Part shown: positions 17,014-25,331 of the stretch, piece after piece
Position numbering within the stretch: position 1 is the first letter of the stretch
Layout of the letters: every line of letters begins with the position of its first letter
Source of the DNA: CAG-390 sp045636385
Lineage (GTDB): Bacteria; Bacillota; Clostridia; Oscillospirales; CAG-272
DNA length: 64,000 nucleotides
Reading direction: 5' to 3'
Assembly (NCBI GenBank): GCA_045636385.1
Contig: JAZTXK010000026.1
Location: 15,812-79,811 of the forward strand
Position numbers and translations under genes: made by a program
Notes under the pieces: model-generated
The model's database searches: none
Told to the model about the DNA's origin: nothing
What the model saw: only the letters and a program-made list of their open reading frames with translations

Positions 17014-17047
17014 TTCGACCTTTTTTTTATTCGAAATATGGTATCAT
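17014..17047 (+). promoter_or_regulatory. Possible Spo0A-controlled promoter of spoIIE
   Basis: TTCGACC (17014-17020) is one base off the 0A-box core TTCGACA and sits at the position of a -35 element for TATCAT (17042-17047), with no good TTGACA present. In Bacillus subtilis, spoIIE is transcribed by sigma-A RNA polymerase with Spo0A; here the assignment is by analogy. Confidence 0.35.
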
Positions 17048-17077
17048 TCTGACAAGAACCTAAAAGGAAGTGAAAGA

Positions 17078-19489
17078 ATGAGGATGAGACGGATACCGCG
17101 CGATAAGCGGAACTTGGCTGAAAGAGCGATATGCGCGGTTGCCGAATGGAATGAAAATCTGAGTGAGAAGCTCGGCGCGTGGGGCAGGGAATATAACGCG
17201 AGGGCACTTTGCAGGAATCTCGCGATCGGCGGCGCGGCGTTTTTGCTTGGGGGAGCGGAGATATATTTTTCCGCGTCGCCGTTCGGAATTGCGTTTATAT
17301 GCGCCGCACCGAGCGGAATTCCTTATATATTGATAGGTGTGCTTCTTTCTGCGCTGATGCGCGGAGAGGAAGCACTTGTGTTTTCTTTGAGCGCGGTGCT
17401 TGCCGTCGGATTGCGAATACTCGTTCGGTGCGTTGTTGAGCCTCCGCGCGGAGGAAGGATATCCGAGTCGCTTTTCGGGGAAAGCACTTATCTGCGAATG
17501 ACGACGGCGGCAGTGTCCGCATTCGCCTTCGGCTTTTACCGAGCCTTCGTCGGGGGATTCTATATCTACGACCTCGGCGGATGCATAACGGCAACCGCCG
17601 TCGCGCCCGTCGTGACCGCGTTATTTATACCGCTGTTTTCGGGAAACGAATACGAACTGCCCGAAAAGGACACGCCCTCGCGCAGACTTATCGGCGAGGC
17701 GGCGTACGTTACGCTTTTGTTCTGCTTGACTGTTGCGGCTCGCGGTATCGAGCTGACGGGGCTCTCCCCCGTCCATATTGCCGTCAGCGCGGCGGTGCTT
17801 TATACCGTCAGAACTCGCGGCACGGCAAGGGGAGTTACCGTCGGTCTGCTTTGCGGTGCGGTTGCGGGACTTGATTACGCTGTCGTTTATGCTGTCGGTG
17901 CCGCAGGTGCGGCGATATTTATGAATCTCTCGCTCCTTGCGGCGGCAACGGCAGTTCCGGTTTGCGGTGCAGTAAGATCGGCTCTGTTTTCGGACGCGAC
18001 GGGATTTATCACGCTTTTTCCGTCGCAGGTGGCGGGACTCGCGATCTTTTGCCTTATCTCGCTCTTTGCCGAGAGGATCGACTTTACATCTCCCTCGGCA
18101 GCGAAAAGCGCGTCTGCCGCAGGCGAGCCGATGCAGAGCAGAGCGCGGATGCAGGAGCTTTCGGATGCTTTTTCAAAGCTCGCCGACAGCTTTTCCGAGC
18201 TTGCCCGCGAGCGACGCCGACCCGCGGAGGCTGAGCTTCGAGCAGAATGCGACCGAGTTTGCGATAAGGTATGCTTAAAATGCCCGAAGCGGAATCTTTG
18301 CTGGAATCTCGAATACGCATCGACGCTTGACATCATTTCAAAGATCTGCAACGCCGTTTCGACGAACGGCTACGTTGAGGCGGGCGATCTTCCCGAATAC
18401 ATCCGCCGCCGATGTCCCTCGCTCGATGCGATCACCGATGGCGTCAATAACGCCGCGACCCGCCTCATACGCGATTGCCTTGAGGACGACAGACTTTCTG
18501 GCTTTTCCGCAGATTACCGTGCGGTTTCCGCAGCACTTGCCGAAGCGGTTTTTGAGGACGAGCGCGAGACCTCGGAGGATATCGAGCGAACCGACCGCGT
18601 GCGTCGGGTTCTTGAGCGTTCGAACATCAAATTTTCCTCGCTTTCGGTGACAGGCAAAAGGCGCGTCGTTATCAGAGCCGAAAACGTAAGCCTTGCTCGC
18701 GCGACGGTTAAGGCGAAGGAGCTTCGCGAGATGATCGAGCGAGAGGTAGGCGTTCTGCTCGGTCCGCCCGTACTGACCTCGGAGGGAAGAGGGATGCGCC
18801 TCGAGCTTACAGCCCGCCGCCGCTTTTCCGTCAGCTTCGGAGCGGCGCGGTCGTCCGCTGAAAAGGGCGATCCCTGCGGTGACAGTATATGCAGTATCGA
18901 CAGCGCTGAGGACTATTTCTACGCCGTGATTTGTGACGGCATGGGGCAGGGAAGCCAAGCGGCGTTCGCCTCGTCGGCGTCCATCGGCTTCTTAAAGCAG
19001 ATGCTCGAGGCGCGAATGAGCGTTGAGACCTCGCTTTCGGTGCTCAATGCGTGGCTGCGCGCCGACCGCGAGGAATGCTCGGTCAGTATCGATATTCTGC
19101 AGATCGACCTGCTGTCCGGTAAAGCCGCTATATACAAAAGCGGTGCCGCACCGAGCTTTCTGCGCCGCGGAAGAGAAGTGTTCCCGATTGAATCCGAAGG
19201 TTTCCCCGTCGGTATCTTAAAGCAGACCTCATCGGTCAGAACCGACCTCAAACTGCTCGCGGGTGACCTTATACTTATGGGCTCGGACGGCATAGACCCC
19301 GACGGCAAGATAGTCGGAGGCGACGAGGTATGGCTTCTCGATCTGCTCGAGTCCGTCGATCCCTCGCGCCCCGACGCTATGACTCTCGCGGCAAAGCGCA
19401 CCGTCAGCGCCGCCCGTCAGGCGGGAAGCTCCGACGATATCGGCGCGCTCTACGTCGCTCTGCGCGAAGAGCCTTTCGAGGAAGAATAA
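17078..19489 (+). CDS. spoIIE: Stage II sporulation protein E (membrane serine phosphatase)
   Basis: An 803-residue protein with a cytoplasmic N-terminus, about ten membrane helices (residues 45-340), a central domain with a cysteine cluster (CDKVCLKCPKRNLCW), and a C-terminal PP2C phosphatase domain. Metal-binding aspartates are visible at D620 (ICDGMGQG), D737 (GSDGI) and around D786 (SSDDIGA). SpoIIE sits at the polar septum and dephosphorylates SpoIIAA, which frees SigF in the forespore. Length and layout match the family. GGAAGTGA precedes the ATG. The region upstream holds a possible 0A box. The next gene has its own promoter, so spoIIE is probably monocistronic. Confidence 0.95.
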   Translation: MRMRRIPRDKRNLAERAICAVAEWNENLSEKLGAWGREYNARALCRNLAIGGAAFLLGGAEIYFSASPFGIAFICAAPSGIPYILIGVLLSALMRGEEALVFSLSAVLAVGLRILVRCVVEPPRGGRISESLFGESTYLRMTTAAVSAFAFGFYRAFVGGFYIYDLGGCITATAVAPVVTALFIPLFSGNEYELPEKDTPSRRLIGEAAYVTLLFCLTVAARGIELTGLSPVHIAVSAAVLYTVRTRGTARGVTVGLLCGAVAGLDYAVVYAVGAAGAAIFMNLSLLAAATAVPVCGAVRSALFSDATGFITLFPSQVAGLAIFCLISLFAERIDFTSPSAAKSASAAGEPMQSRARMQELSDAFSKLADSFSELARERRRPAEAELRAECDRVCDKVCLKCPKRNLCWNLEYASTLDIISKICNAVSTNGYVEAGDLPEYIRRRCPSLDAITDGVNNAATRLIRDCLEDDRLSGFSADYRAVSAALAEAVFEDERETSEDIERTDRVRRVLERSNIKFSSLSVTGKRRVVIRAENVSLARATVKAKELREMIEREVGVLLGPPVLTSEGRGMRLELTARRRFSVSFGAARSSAEKGDPCGDSICSIDSAEDYFYAVICDGMGQGSQAAFASSASIGFLKQMLEARMSVETSLSVLNAWLRADREECSVSIDILQIDLLSGKAAIYKSGAAPSFLRRGREVFPIESEGFPVGILKQTSSVRTDLKLLAGDLILMGSDGIDPDGKIVGGDEVWLLDLLESVDPSRPDAMTLAAKRTVSAARQAGSSDDIGALYVALREEPFEEE

Positions 19490-19502
19490 TTTCTCGTTTT
19501 TA

Positions 19503-19531
19503 TTGACAATCGCTCCCGAAAATGCTATAAT
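19503..19531 (+). promoter_or_regulatory. Sigma-A promoter for the TIM-barrel isomerase
   Basis: TTGACA (19503-19508), 17 bases, TATAAT (19526-19531): both boxes match consensus exactly. Confidence 0.8.
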
Positions 19532-19563
19532 TATCTCAATAATTATTTCAAAGGAGCAGACCA

Positions 19564-20460
19564 ATGATCATTTCAACAGATAACAGCGTCATGCGCTATG
19601 CGTTTGGCGACGAAGAATCCATCAGAATGTGTAAAGAGGCGGGCTTTGACGGCATCGACTACTCTCTTTTCAGAATGCAGCCCGATAACGATATTCTCAA
19701 CCTTCCCGACGGCGAGCGCGAGAAGCGCGCCTACGAGATCCGCAACTATGCCGAAAAGATCGGCATTTCCTTCCCCCAGGCACACGCGGATTTCGATCTC
19801 CGCTACGGCGAGGGCAAGGATTCGCTCAACTACCACAATCTTATCAGAAGCCTTGAGTTTGCTTCGCTGATGGGCATCCCCCAGATCGTTGTTCACACTG
19901 TAAAGTACGGCATCCCCGAGGATGACGATTTCGACGTTCTCGCATATAACCGTCCCTTCTTCTCGGATCTCATTCCGATCGCGGAAAAGCTCAATCTCAA
20001 GATCGGTATGGAAAACCTCTTCCACAAGAAGCCGAACGGCAACTATAACTACGTCGGCGTTCTCGGAACCGCAGAGGAGATGAATGCGTACCGCGACTCC
20101 TTCAATACCGATGTTTTCGTAACCTGCTGTGACGTCGGACACGCCGCAGTCGTAGGCGTTGACCCCGCAGAGTTCATCCGCGGTATGTCGAAGGACAAGC
20201 TGACTATGCTCCACATTCAGGACACCGACAACAAGGGCGACAAGCACTGGCTCCCCTACATGGGCAAGCACGATTGGAATGCGATCACCTCCGCACTTGC
20301 CGAGATCGGCTACGATGGCAATATGAACCTTGAAGTCCTTCACTTCTACGACAGATTCCCCACAAAGGAGCTTATGCAGTCCGCCCTCTGCCACGCCGCA
20401 AAGGTAGCCCGCCACCTCGCCGATCAGGTCGAGGCAAAGAAGGCGGCTCTCGCTAAGTAA
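19564..20460 (+). CDS. Sugar phosphate isomerase/epimerase (xylose-isomerase-like TIM barrel)
   Basis: A 298-residue cytoplasmic protein of the AP-endonuclease-2/xylose-isomerase-like TIM-barrel family. Typical metal-site segments are present: QAHADFD, QIVVHT, IGMENLF, CCDVGHA, LHIQDTD and MNLEVLHF. Members isomerise or epimerise sugars, inositols or sugar phosphates; the reaction cannot be assigned from sequence. AAAGGAG precedes the ATG and a consensus promoter lies upstream. It is followed 68 bases later by a secreted MBL gene and may be cotranscribed with it. A second, distant member of the same family is at 34.7 kb. Confidence 0.85.
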   Translation: MIISTDNSVMRYAFGDEESIRMCKEAGFDGIDYSLFRMQPDNDILNLPDGEREKRAYEIRNYAEKIGISFPQAHADFDLRYGEGKDSLNYHNLIRSLEFASLMGIPQIVVHTVKYGIPEDDDFDVLAYNRPFFSDLIPIAEKLNLKIGMENLFHKKPNGNYNYVGVLGTAEEMNAYRDSFNTDVFVTCCDVGHAAVVGVDPAEFIRGMSKDKLTMLHIQDTDNKGDKHWLPYMGKHDWNAITSALAEIGYDGNMNLEVLHFYDRFPTKELMQSALCHAAKVARHLADQVEAKKAALAK

Positions 20461-20528
20461 TAACCCGACAACCATTTCGGATATTGACGTAAGAAAAATC
20501 TTTTTGCAAAAAATATCAGAGGTTTGTT

Positions 20529-22709
20529 ATGAAAAAACACGTAGGGCTTTTTGCTTTGGTTTTAGTAATTCTTGTGGCTTTGCCGCTGATGTATTCCTGC
20601 GGTGAAGAGGAAAATGCGGGTGAGATATCGGACGGATCGATACCCTATCCCATAACCGAATATACCGTTATAAGACCCGAAAAGGCTTCTGACGCGGTCA
20701 CCGAGGCTGCCGCTTCGCTCAGTAAGCATATCAATGGCTTGCTTACCGACGCCGAGATCACGCTCACCGACGACTGGGTGAAGGGCGGTATTGTTACCGA
20801 CGAGGTGGCAACAGCCAAGGAAATTCTGATCGGAAGCACAACGCGAGCGGAATCCGCTGAGGCGCTTGAGGGCGTCGACTCGGCATCCTTCGTTATCAAG
20901 GTCATAGGCAACAAGATCGTTATCAACGCCGAGAAGCCGACCGTGCTTCTCTCCGCGATAGAGTACTTTATCGAAAACTACACCAATGTTTCCGATAACT
21001 GCCTGATGCTACCGAGCGAGCTTTGCTATATCAGCGAGCCGCTACCCCAGGTGGTGTTCATCGAAAACAGCGAGCAGAAGCTCAAGATCGTGTATCTCGA
21101 TTCTCTCGATAACTCAAAGAAAGCGGATGATCAGCGCGACCGACTTGACCTTGACGTTACCTATGCCAAGGAGATCCGCGAGTATATTCTGAAAAAAACG
21201 GGTATTGCCATCCCTCTCGGCACCGACTGGTATCGCCCGGGAACGGACGTTTCCGCGGATCACGAGATCCTTGTCGGAAGCACATCTCGCCCCGAGACAA
21301 TGGAATTTCTCAAAACGCTGAGCTTTAGCGAATACGGCTTCGGCGTTGTGGGCAACAAGATCGTTGTGGCGGGCTGGAATGAAACCACGACAGAATATGC
21401 CGTTGACAAATTCAAGAATTTCTTGCTTGAAAGCCTTATTCAAAACGAGGACGGCACCTATGACTTCAGTATGCTTGCAAGCGACAGAGTCGTTTTCGAC
21501 TACGGCACGTGGTACGTTGACTATCCCGCGTTTGACGGCGGAGTGCTGAAGGGAACGCAGGACAGCGGATTTGGTAATCTTCAGGCTTACTATGAGGAGT
21601 GCGACCTCGGGGCTTACGAGAGCTACTGCCAAAAGCTCGAGGCGGAGGGATTCAAGCTTTATATGGAGAACACCATAGTCGACAACGTCCATAGGTGCTA
21701 TACCTCGGATTACGGTATGCTTTACGTATACTTCGTACCCTCGGAAAAATCCGTGAGGATCGTAAGCTGTCCCGTGGGTGAGTATAATCTGCCGCAATAT
21801 CTGACTCCCGACTCGGTTCCCTCATATGAAAAGATAGCCGAGCCGTCGATTACACAGATGACACTCAGCTATCCCGTGGGCAATTTCGGACTCTGCCACA
21901 TAATCACGCTTGACGACGGCTCCTTCATAGTCTATGACGGCGGCGGTAATTCCAATAGCGATTACGTTCTGCTTTACAATACCCTCTGCTCGCTCAATAA
22001 GCGCACCGACGGCAAGATCGTGATCGCCGCTTGGATACTTACACACGAGCATTGGGATCACTACACGAATTTTGCAGCCTTCTGCAAGAACTATTCGGAT
22101 AAGATCGTTCTTGAGGGAATGTATTGCAATACCCCCTCGGGCAGCTATGCATATAACGGCTACAATTCCGACTATTATATGACCAACGATTTCGACGTGC
22201 TCTCCGCGTTACTCGGCGGCGTGCCGAAATATATTGTTCACACGGGCATGAGGTTCTATATCAGAAACGCGTGTGTCGAGATAATTTATACACAAGAGGA
22301 CCTTTATCCGACAAGGCTGTATTTCTTTAACGATTGCAGTATGGTCTCGAGAATAACCCTCGCCGGTCAGACGATAACCTATCTCGGCGACGTCAGATAT
22401 GAGGGCTCGGACGTAATGTGCGCAAGATACAAGGAGGCGCTCGAGTGCGATATCGTTCAGGTCTCGCATCACGGAATGGATGGCGGAACGATCGAGCTTT
22501 ACGGTTATCTTAACCCGAAATCCTGCCTGTGGCCCGTCGAGAGGGAGCTCTTCGATCAGATGACCTCGCCGACCGCATCGGGCGGCTATCTGACCGTTGA
22601 CTATTACATAGTCCATACCCTCAAGGTGCAAACCAACATCTGCGCCCAACCCTCGTCGACGATAATGCTTCCATTCAATAACGGAGATAAGGTGATTTAT
22701 TGGGAATAA
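20529..22709 (+). CDS. Secreted lipoprotein with two alpha/beta modules and a divergent ComEC-like MBL domain
   Basis: A 726-residue lipoprotein (lipobox MYSC). Two tandem modules come first: YTVIRPEK ... EILIGSTTR ... GNKIVINAE, then LKIVYLDS ... EILVGSTSR ... GNKIVVAGW. They are followed by a middle domain and an MBL domain with YDGGG, HEHWDH, YLGDV and QVSHHG. It is therefore a more distant fourth relative of the tandem MBL set and combines the two-module layout of the alkaline phosphatase with the catalytic domain of the MBL set. A GAGGTTTGTT stretch before the ATG is a weak ribosome binding site. Substrate is unknown; extracellular phosphodiester hydrolysis is the leading guess. Confidence 0.85.
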   Translation: MKKHVGLFALVLVILVALPLMYSCGEEENAGEISDGSIPYPITEYTVIRPEKASDAVTEAAASLSKHINGLLTDAEITLTDDWVKGGIVTDEVATAKEILIGSTTRAESAEALEGVDSASFVIKVIGNKIVINAEKPTVLLSAIEYFIENYTNVSDNCLMLPSELCYISEPLPQVVFIENSEQKLKIVYLDSLDNSKKADDQRDRLDLDVTYAKEIREYILKKTGIAIPLGTDWYRPGTDVSADHEILVGSTSRPETMEFLKTLSFSEYGFGVVGNKIVVAGWNETTTEYAVDKFKNFLLESLIQNEDGTYDFSMLASDRVVFDYGTWYVDYPAFDGGVLKGTQDSGFGNLQAYYEECDLGAYESYCQKLEAEGFKLYMENTIVDNVHRCYTSDYGMLYVYFVPSEKSVRIVSCPVGEYNLPQYLTPDSVPSYEKIAEPSITQMTLSYPVGNFGLCHIITLDDGSFIVYDGGGNSNSDYVLLYNTLCSLNKRTDGKIVIAAWILTHEHWDHYTNFAAFCKNYSDKIVLEGMYCNTPSGSYAYNGYNSDYYMTNDFDVLSALLGGVPKYIVHTGMRFYIRNACVEIIYTQEDLYPTRLYFFNDCSMVSRITLAGQTITYLGDVRYEGSDVMCARYKEALECDIVQVSHHGMDGGTIELYGYLNPKSCLWPVERELFDQMTSPTASGGYLTVDYYIVHTLKVQTNICAQPSSTIMLPFNNGDKVIYWE

Positions 22710-22770
22710 AAATTCTCGCCTGCGAGGTCGAGGTAAAGAAAGAGGCGCTTGTAAAATAAAGCGACAACCT

Positions 22771-22812
22771 AACAGCTCCCGTACCGACAGATGTGCGGGA
22801 GCTGTTTGTTAA
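22771..22812 (+). terminator. Rho-independent terminator after the MBL lipoprotein gene
   Basis: Stem AACAGCTCCCG/CGGGAGCTGTT followed by TGTTAAAA. Confidence 0.7.
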
Positions 22813-22871
22813 AATACGAAACGTATTCGAACACGGTTCCCATCGAAGTTATACCGATAAAATAACAGCAT

Positions 22872-22898
22872 CGCGCCCGACCAAAACGGTCGGGCGCG
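22872..22898. terminator. GC-rich hairpin, probable terminator of the endonuclease-like gene
   Basis: Perfect stem CGCGCCCGACC/GGTCGGGCGCG lying just past the stop of the minus-strand gene. On that strand ATGCTGTTATTTT follows. Confidence 0.65.
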
Positions 22899-22919
22899 TG
22901 TTTACGTAATTTTAATTTA

Positions 22920-23795
22920 TCAGTTGATCTCAAACTCCGCCCAGAGCATATAGTGGTCGGAATAGCTCTTCGTCACGGTGCCCGATGCGATCTCCTTGAA
23001 GCAATCGGAGTAGACGATATTGTCTATCGCGCTGTTGCCTCCGGGGAAGGTGGGGTACTTGCGGGTGTTATTGTTGATAAGATTTCCGCCGAGAATGGTG
23101 AATTCGGTGAAATCAGCGGTGTTGAAGTCGCCGGTGAGGATGAAGTTCTTGCAAAGGTCGGTCTTTTCGGAAACCTCGAAGAACTGGAGCTTGCGGAGGC
23201 TTGTGTCTTCGTAGGAAAGATGAGTGTTGAAAAAGTCGAACTGGAATCCGTTGACGTCGATTACGGCGTGACCGAGCGCGCGTCCTTCCTTGTCCCAGGA
23301 TTCAAGCGGGATCACCTCGGACGAGACGATGGGGTACTTCGAAAGAATGAGAGTGCCGTACTCGCCGCCCTGATAATCGATTCCGCGGACGAAAACGTAG
23401 TAGGGCATACCTGCCGCGTCTGCGAGCATACGGGGCTGGTCGATGCCGTTTGAACGCTTGGTTCTGTAATCGACCTCCTGAATGCCAACGATGTCGAGAT
23501 TCGCGTCGGTGATTACTTTTGCGATCGTTTTAAGATTGAGACTTGCGTCTGCGGCGTGCTTGATGTTGTAGCTGCCTATTCTGAGTGTCATTTTTACTTC
23601 CTCCTCGGTAGTTTCGGGTGCTGCTGTGGTTACTTCTTCCGTAGTTGCTTCTTCGGTGGTTTCTGCGGGAGCTTCCGTCGCGGGAGCCTCGGCTTCGGGC
23701 GAGGTCGTTTCCGCGGGTGTGCCGCCGTCGCAGGACACGAAGAGCAAGCAGAGAAGAGCAAACAGCATAAAGAAAATAATCGGTTTGCGTTTCAT
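22920..23795 (-). CDS. Endonuclease/exonuclease/phosphatase-fold lipoprotein
   Basis: A 291-residue lipoprotein (lipobox FVSC, Cys22) with a long Thr/Glu/Ala/Pro linker to about residue 70, then a compact endonuclease/exonuclease/phosphatase domain. Family motifs appear in order: SYNIKH, IQEVD, LILSKYPI, FFNTHLS, TGDFNT, IDNIVY and SDHYML, covering the catalytic Asn, Glu, Asp and His residues. The domain should hydrolyse phosphodiesters or phosphoesters outside the cell, for example DNA or phospholipid headgroups; its small size is closest to the secreted hydrolases of this fold. It lies next to the MBL lipoprotein gene, convergent with it. The ATG at 23795 has AGGACGG upstream. Confidence 0.87.
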   Translation of the reverse strand: MKRKPIIFFMLFALLCLLFVSCDGGTPAETTSPEAEAPATEAPAETTEEATTEEVTTAAPETTEEEVKMTLRIGSYNIKHAADASLNLKTIAKVITDANLDIVGIQEVDYRTKRSNGIDQPRMLADAAGMPYYVFVRGIDYQGGEYGTLILSKYPIVSSEVIPLESWDKEGRALGHAVIDVNGFQFDFFNTHLSYEDTSLRKLQFFEVSEKTDLCKNFILTGDFNTADFTEFTILGGNLINNNTRKYPTFPGGNSAIDNIVYSDCFKEIASGTVTKSYSDHYMLWAEFEIN

Positions 23796-23862
23796 ATTAC
23801 TGCCGTCCTTAATTTGAATTAATGTAATTATATCTTAAACGGACGATTTTGTCAAGCAATTA

Positions 23863-23891
23863 TTGACAATTTCTTTGTTCGGTGGTATAAT
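23863..23891 (+). promoter_or_regulatory. Sigma-A promoter for the FAD oxidoreductase
   Basis: TTGACA (23863-23868), 17 bases, TATAAT (23886-23891): perfect consensus. Confidence 0.8.
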
Positions 23892-23926
23892 TATAATGTT
23901 ATATTATGCTTCTAAGGAGAAATAAA

Positions 23927-25261
23927 ATGACAGAATGTATTGTTTATCAAAGTAACGTTCCCGTGGTTCGCGAGTGCGACGTTCTCGTCGTCGGTGCGGG
24001 ACCTGCGGGCGTTTGCGCCGCTGTTTCTGCGGCGAGAGAGGGCGCGAAGGTCATCCTTTGCGAGCGTTACGGCTCGGTCGGCGGTATGTTGACGATGGGC
24101 AACGTCGATCCCATCCTCGGCGAGGTCGCGGGCGGAACCTATTACGATGAAGTAGTAAGAAGGCTTGCAGAAATAGATAAAGGCACCGTTCCCACCACGG
24201 GAACGAGAATCGGACGCGAGATCCCCGTCAACCGCGAGGCGGCAAAGATCGTTCTTGACAGAATGATCGAGGACGCGGGAGTTGAGCTGTGGGTCGGCGC
24301 GGCGTTCGTTGATTCGCTCGTTGAAGCGGGCAAGGTGACGGGCGCGATCTTCGCAACGCAGAACGGACTGAAGGCGATTCGCGCGAAGATCACGGTTGAC
24401 TCCACGGGTGACGCTTGCGTTGCCGCGGCGGCGGGCGCGGAAATCGAGCTCGGACGCGAGAGCGATGGCGGACTTCAGCCTATGACGCTCGAATTTACTA
24501 TTACCGGCGTTGACGAGAGCATCGCTATCAGCGTCTGGGGCGGCTCGGATCCCATCAAGATCCCCGCGGGCGAGTTTGCGGGTATGGAATACCGCGAGCT
24601 TTGCAAGCAGAAGAACCGCGAGGGCGAGCTTCCCGAATTCGTCAGCATCGTCCGTCTTCACAGAACCTCGCGCCCCGGTGAGCGTTCGGTAAACGCAACT
24701 CAGGTCAATAACCTCTCGCCCCTCGATCCCTCGGATATGGGCAAGGCAGAGCTCGAGCTCCGCGATCAGATCAAGAAGTGTGTGGACTTCCTGCAGAAAT
24801 ACATCCCCGGCTTTGAGAATTGCTCGATCAAGACCTCGGCGGATACCGTCGGCGTTCGCGAGTCGAGAAGAGTGCGCGGAATCGAATATATCGTCGACAG
24901 CGACGTTGAAAACGGAAGAATGCGCGAGGACGGCATCGTCCACAATGCGTGGTTCCTCATCGACATCCACAACCCCAAGGGCGGCGGACAGGCTGAAGGC
25001 TACTCCAAGCCCGCACAGCCCTACGATATCCCCTACGGCGCGCTCGTCCCGATCAAGACCGACGGCCTCATCATCGCGGGCAGACCGATCTCAGGCACCC
25101 ACCGCGCACACGCATCCTGGAGAGTAATGGCGATCTGTATGGCAATGGGCGAAGCCGCAGGCGTAGCCGCATCCAAGTGCGCCGCCCTCGGCATCGAACC
25201 CCGCGACCTAAACCCTGCAGAGGTGCGTAAAGTCCTCGCAGCACGAGGCGTTGAGCTTTAA
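23927..25261 (+). CDS. FAD-dependent oxidoreductase
   Basis: A 444-residue cytoplasmic flavoprotein of the FAD_oxidored (pfam12831) type. The dinucleotide-binding motif is at residues 23-28 (GAGPAG), followed by CERYGSVGGML; a second FAD contact, DSTGDACVAAAAG, is in the middle, and a GTHRAHASWRVM segment near the C-terminus is typical of the family. The substrate is not predictable. The frame extends to 23906, but AAGGAG seven bases before the ATG at 23927 and the start MTECIVYQS favour the shorter form. It stands alone with its own promoter and a shared terminator downstream. Confidence 0.88.
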   Translation: MTECIVYQSNVPVVRECDVLVVGAGPAGVCAAVSAAREGAKVILCERYGSVGGMLTMGNVDPILGEVAGGTYYDEVVRRLAEIDKGTVPTTGTRIGREIPVNREAAKIVLDRMIEDAGVELWVGAAFVDSLVEAGKVTGAIFATQNGLKAIRAKITVDSTGDACVAAAAGAEIELGRESDGGLQPMTLEFTITGVDESIAISVWGGSDPIKIPAGEFAGMEYRELCKQKNREGELPEFVSIVRLHRTSRPGERSVNATQVNNLSPLDPSDMGKAELELRDQIKKCVDFLQKYIPGFENCSIKTSADTVGVRESRRVRGIEYIVDSDVENGRMREDGIVHNAWFLIDIHNPKGGGQAEGYSKPAQPYDIPYGALVPIKTDGLIIAGRPISGTHRAHASWRVMAICMAMGEAAGVAASKCAALGIEPRDLNPAEVRKVLAARGVEL

Positions 25262-25280
25262 ATTTTACTTATAATAATGA

Positions 25281-25319
25281 AATCCCCGCCGCGTTCGGAT
25301 GAATGCGGCGGGGATTTTT
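25281..25319. terminator. Bidirectional terminator between convergent genes
   Basis: Stem AATCCCCGCCGC/GCGGCGGGGATT followed by TTTTA; serves the FAD oxidoreductase and the TIR-like/TPR gene. Confidence 0.85.
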
Positions 25320-25331
25320 ATATTATCCGTA

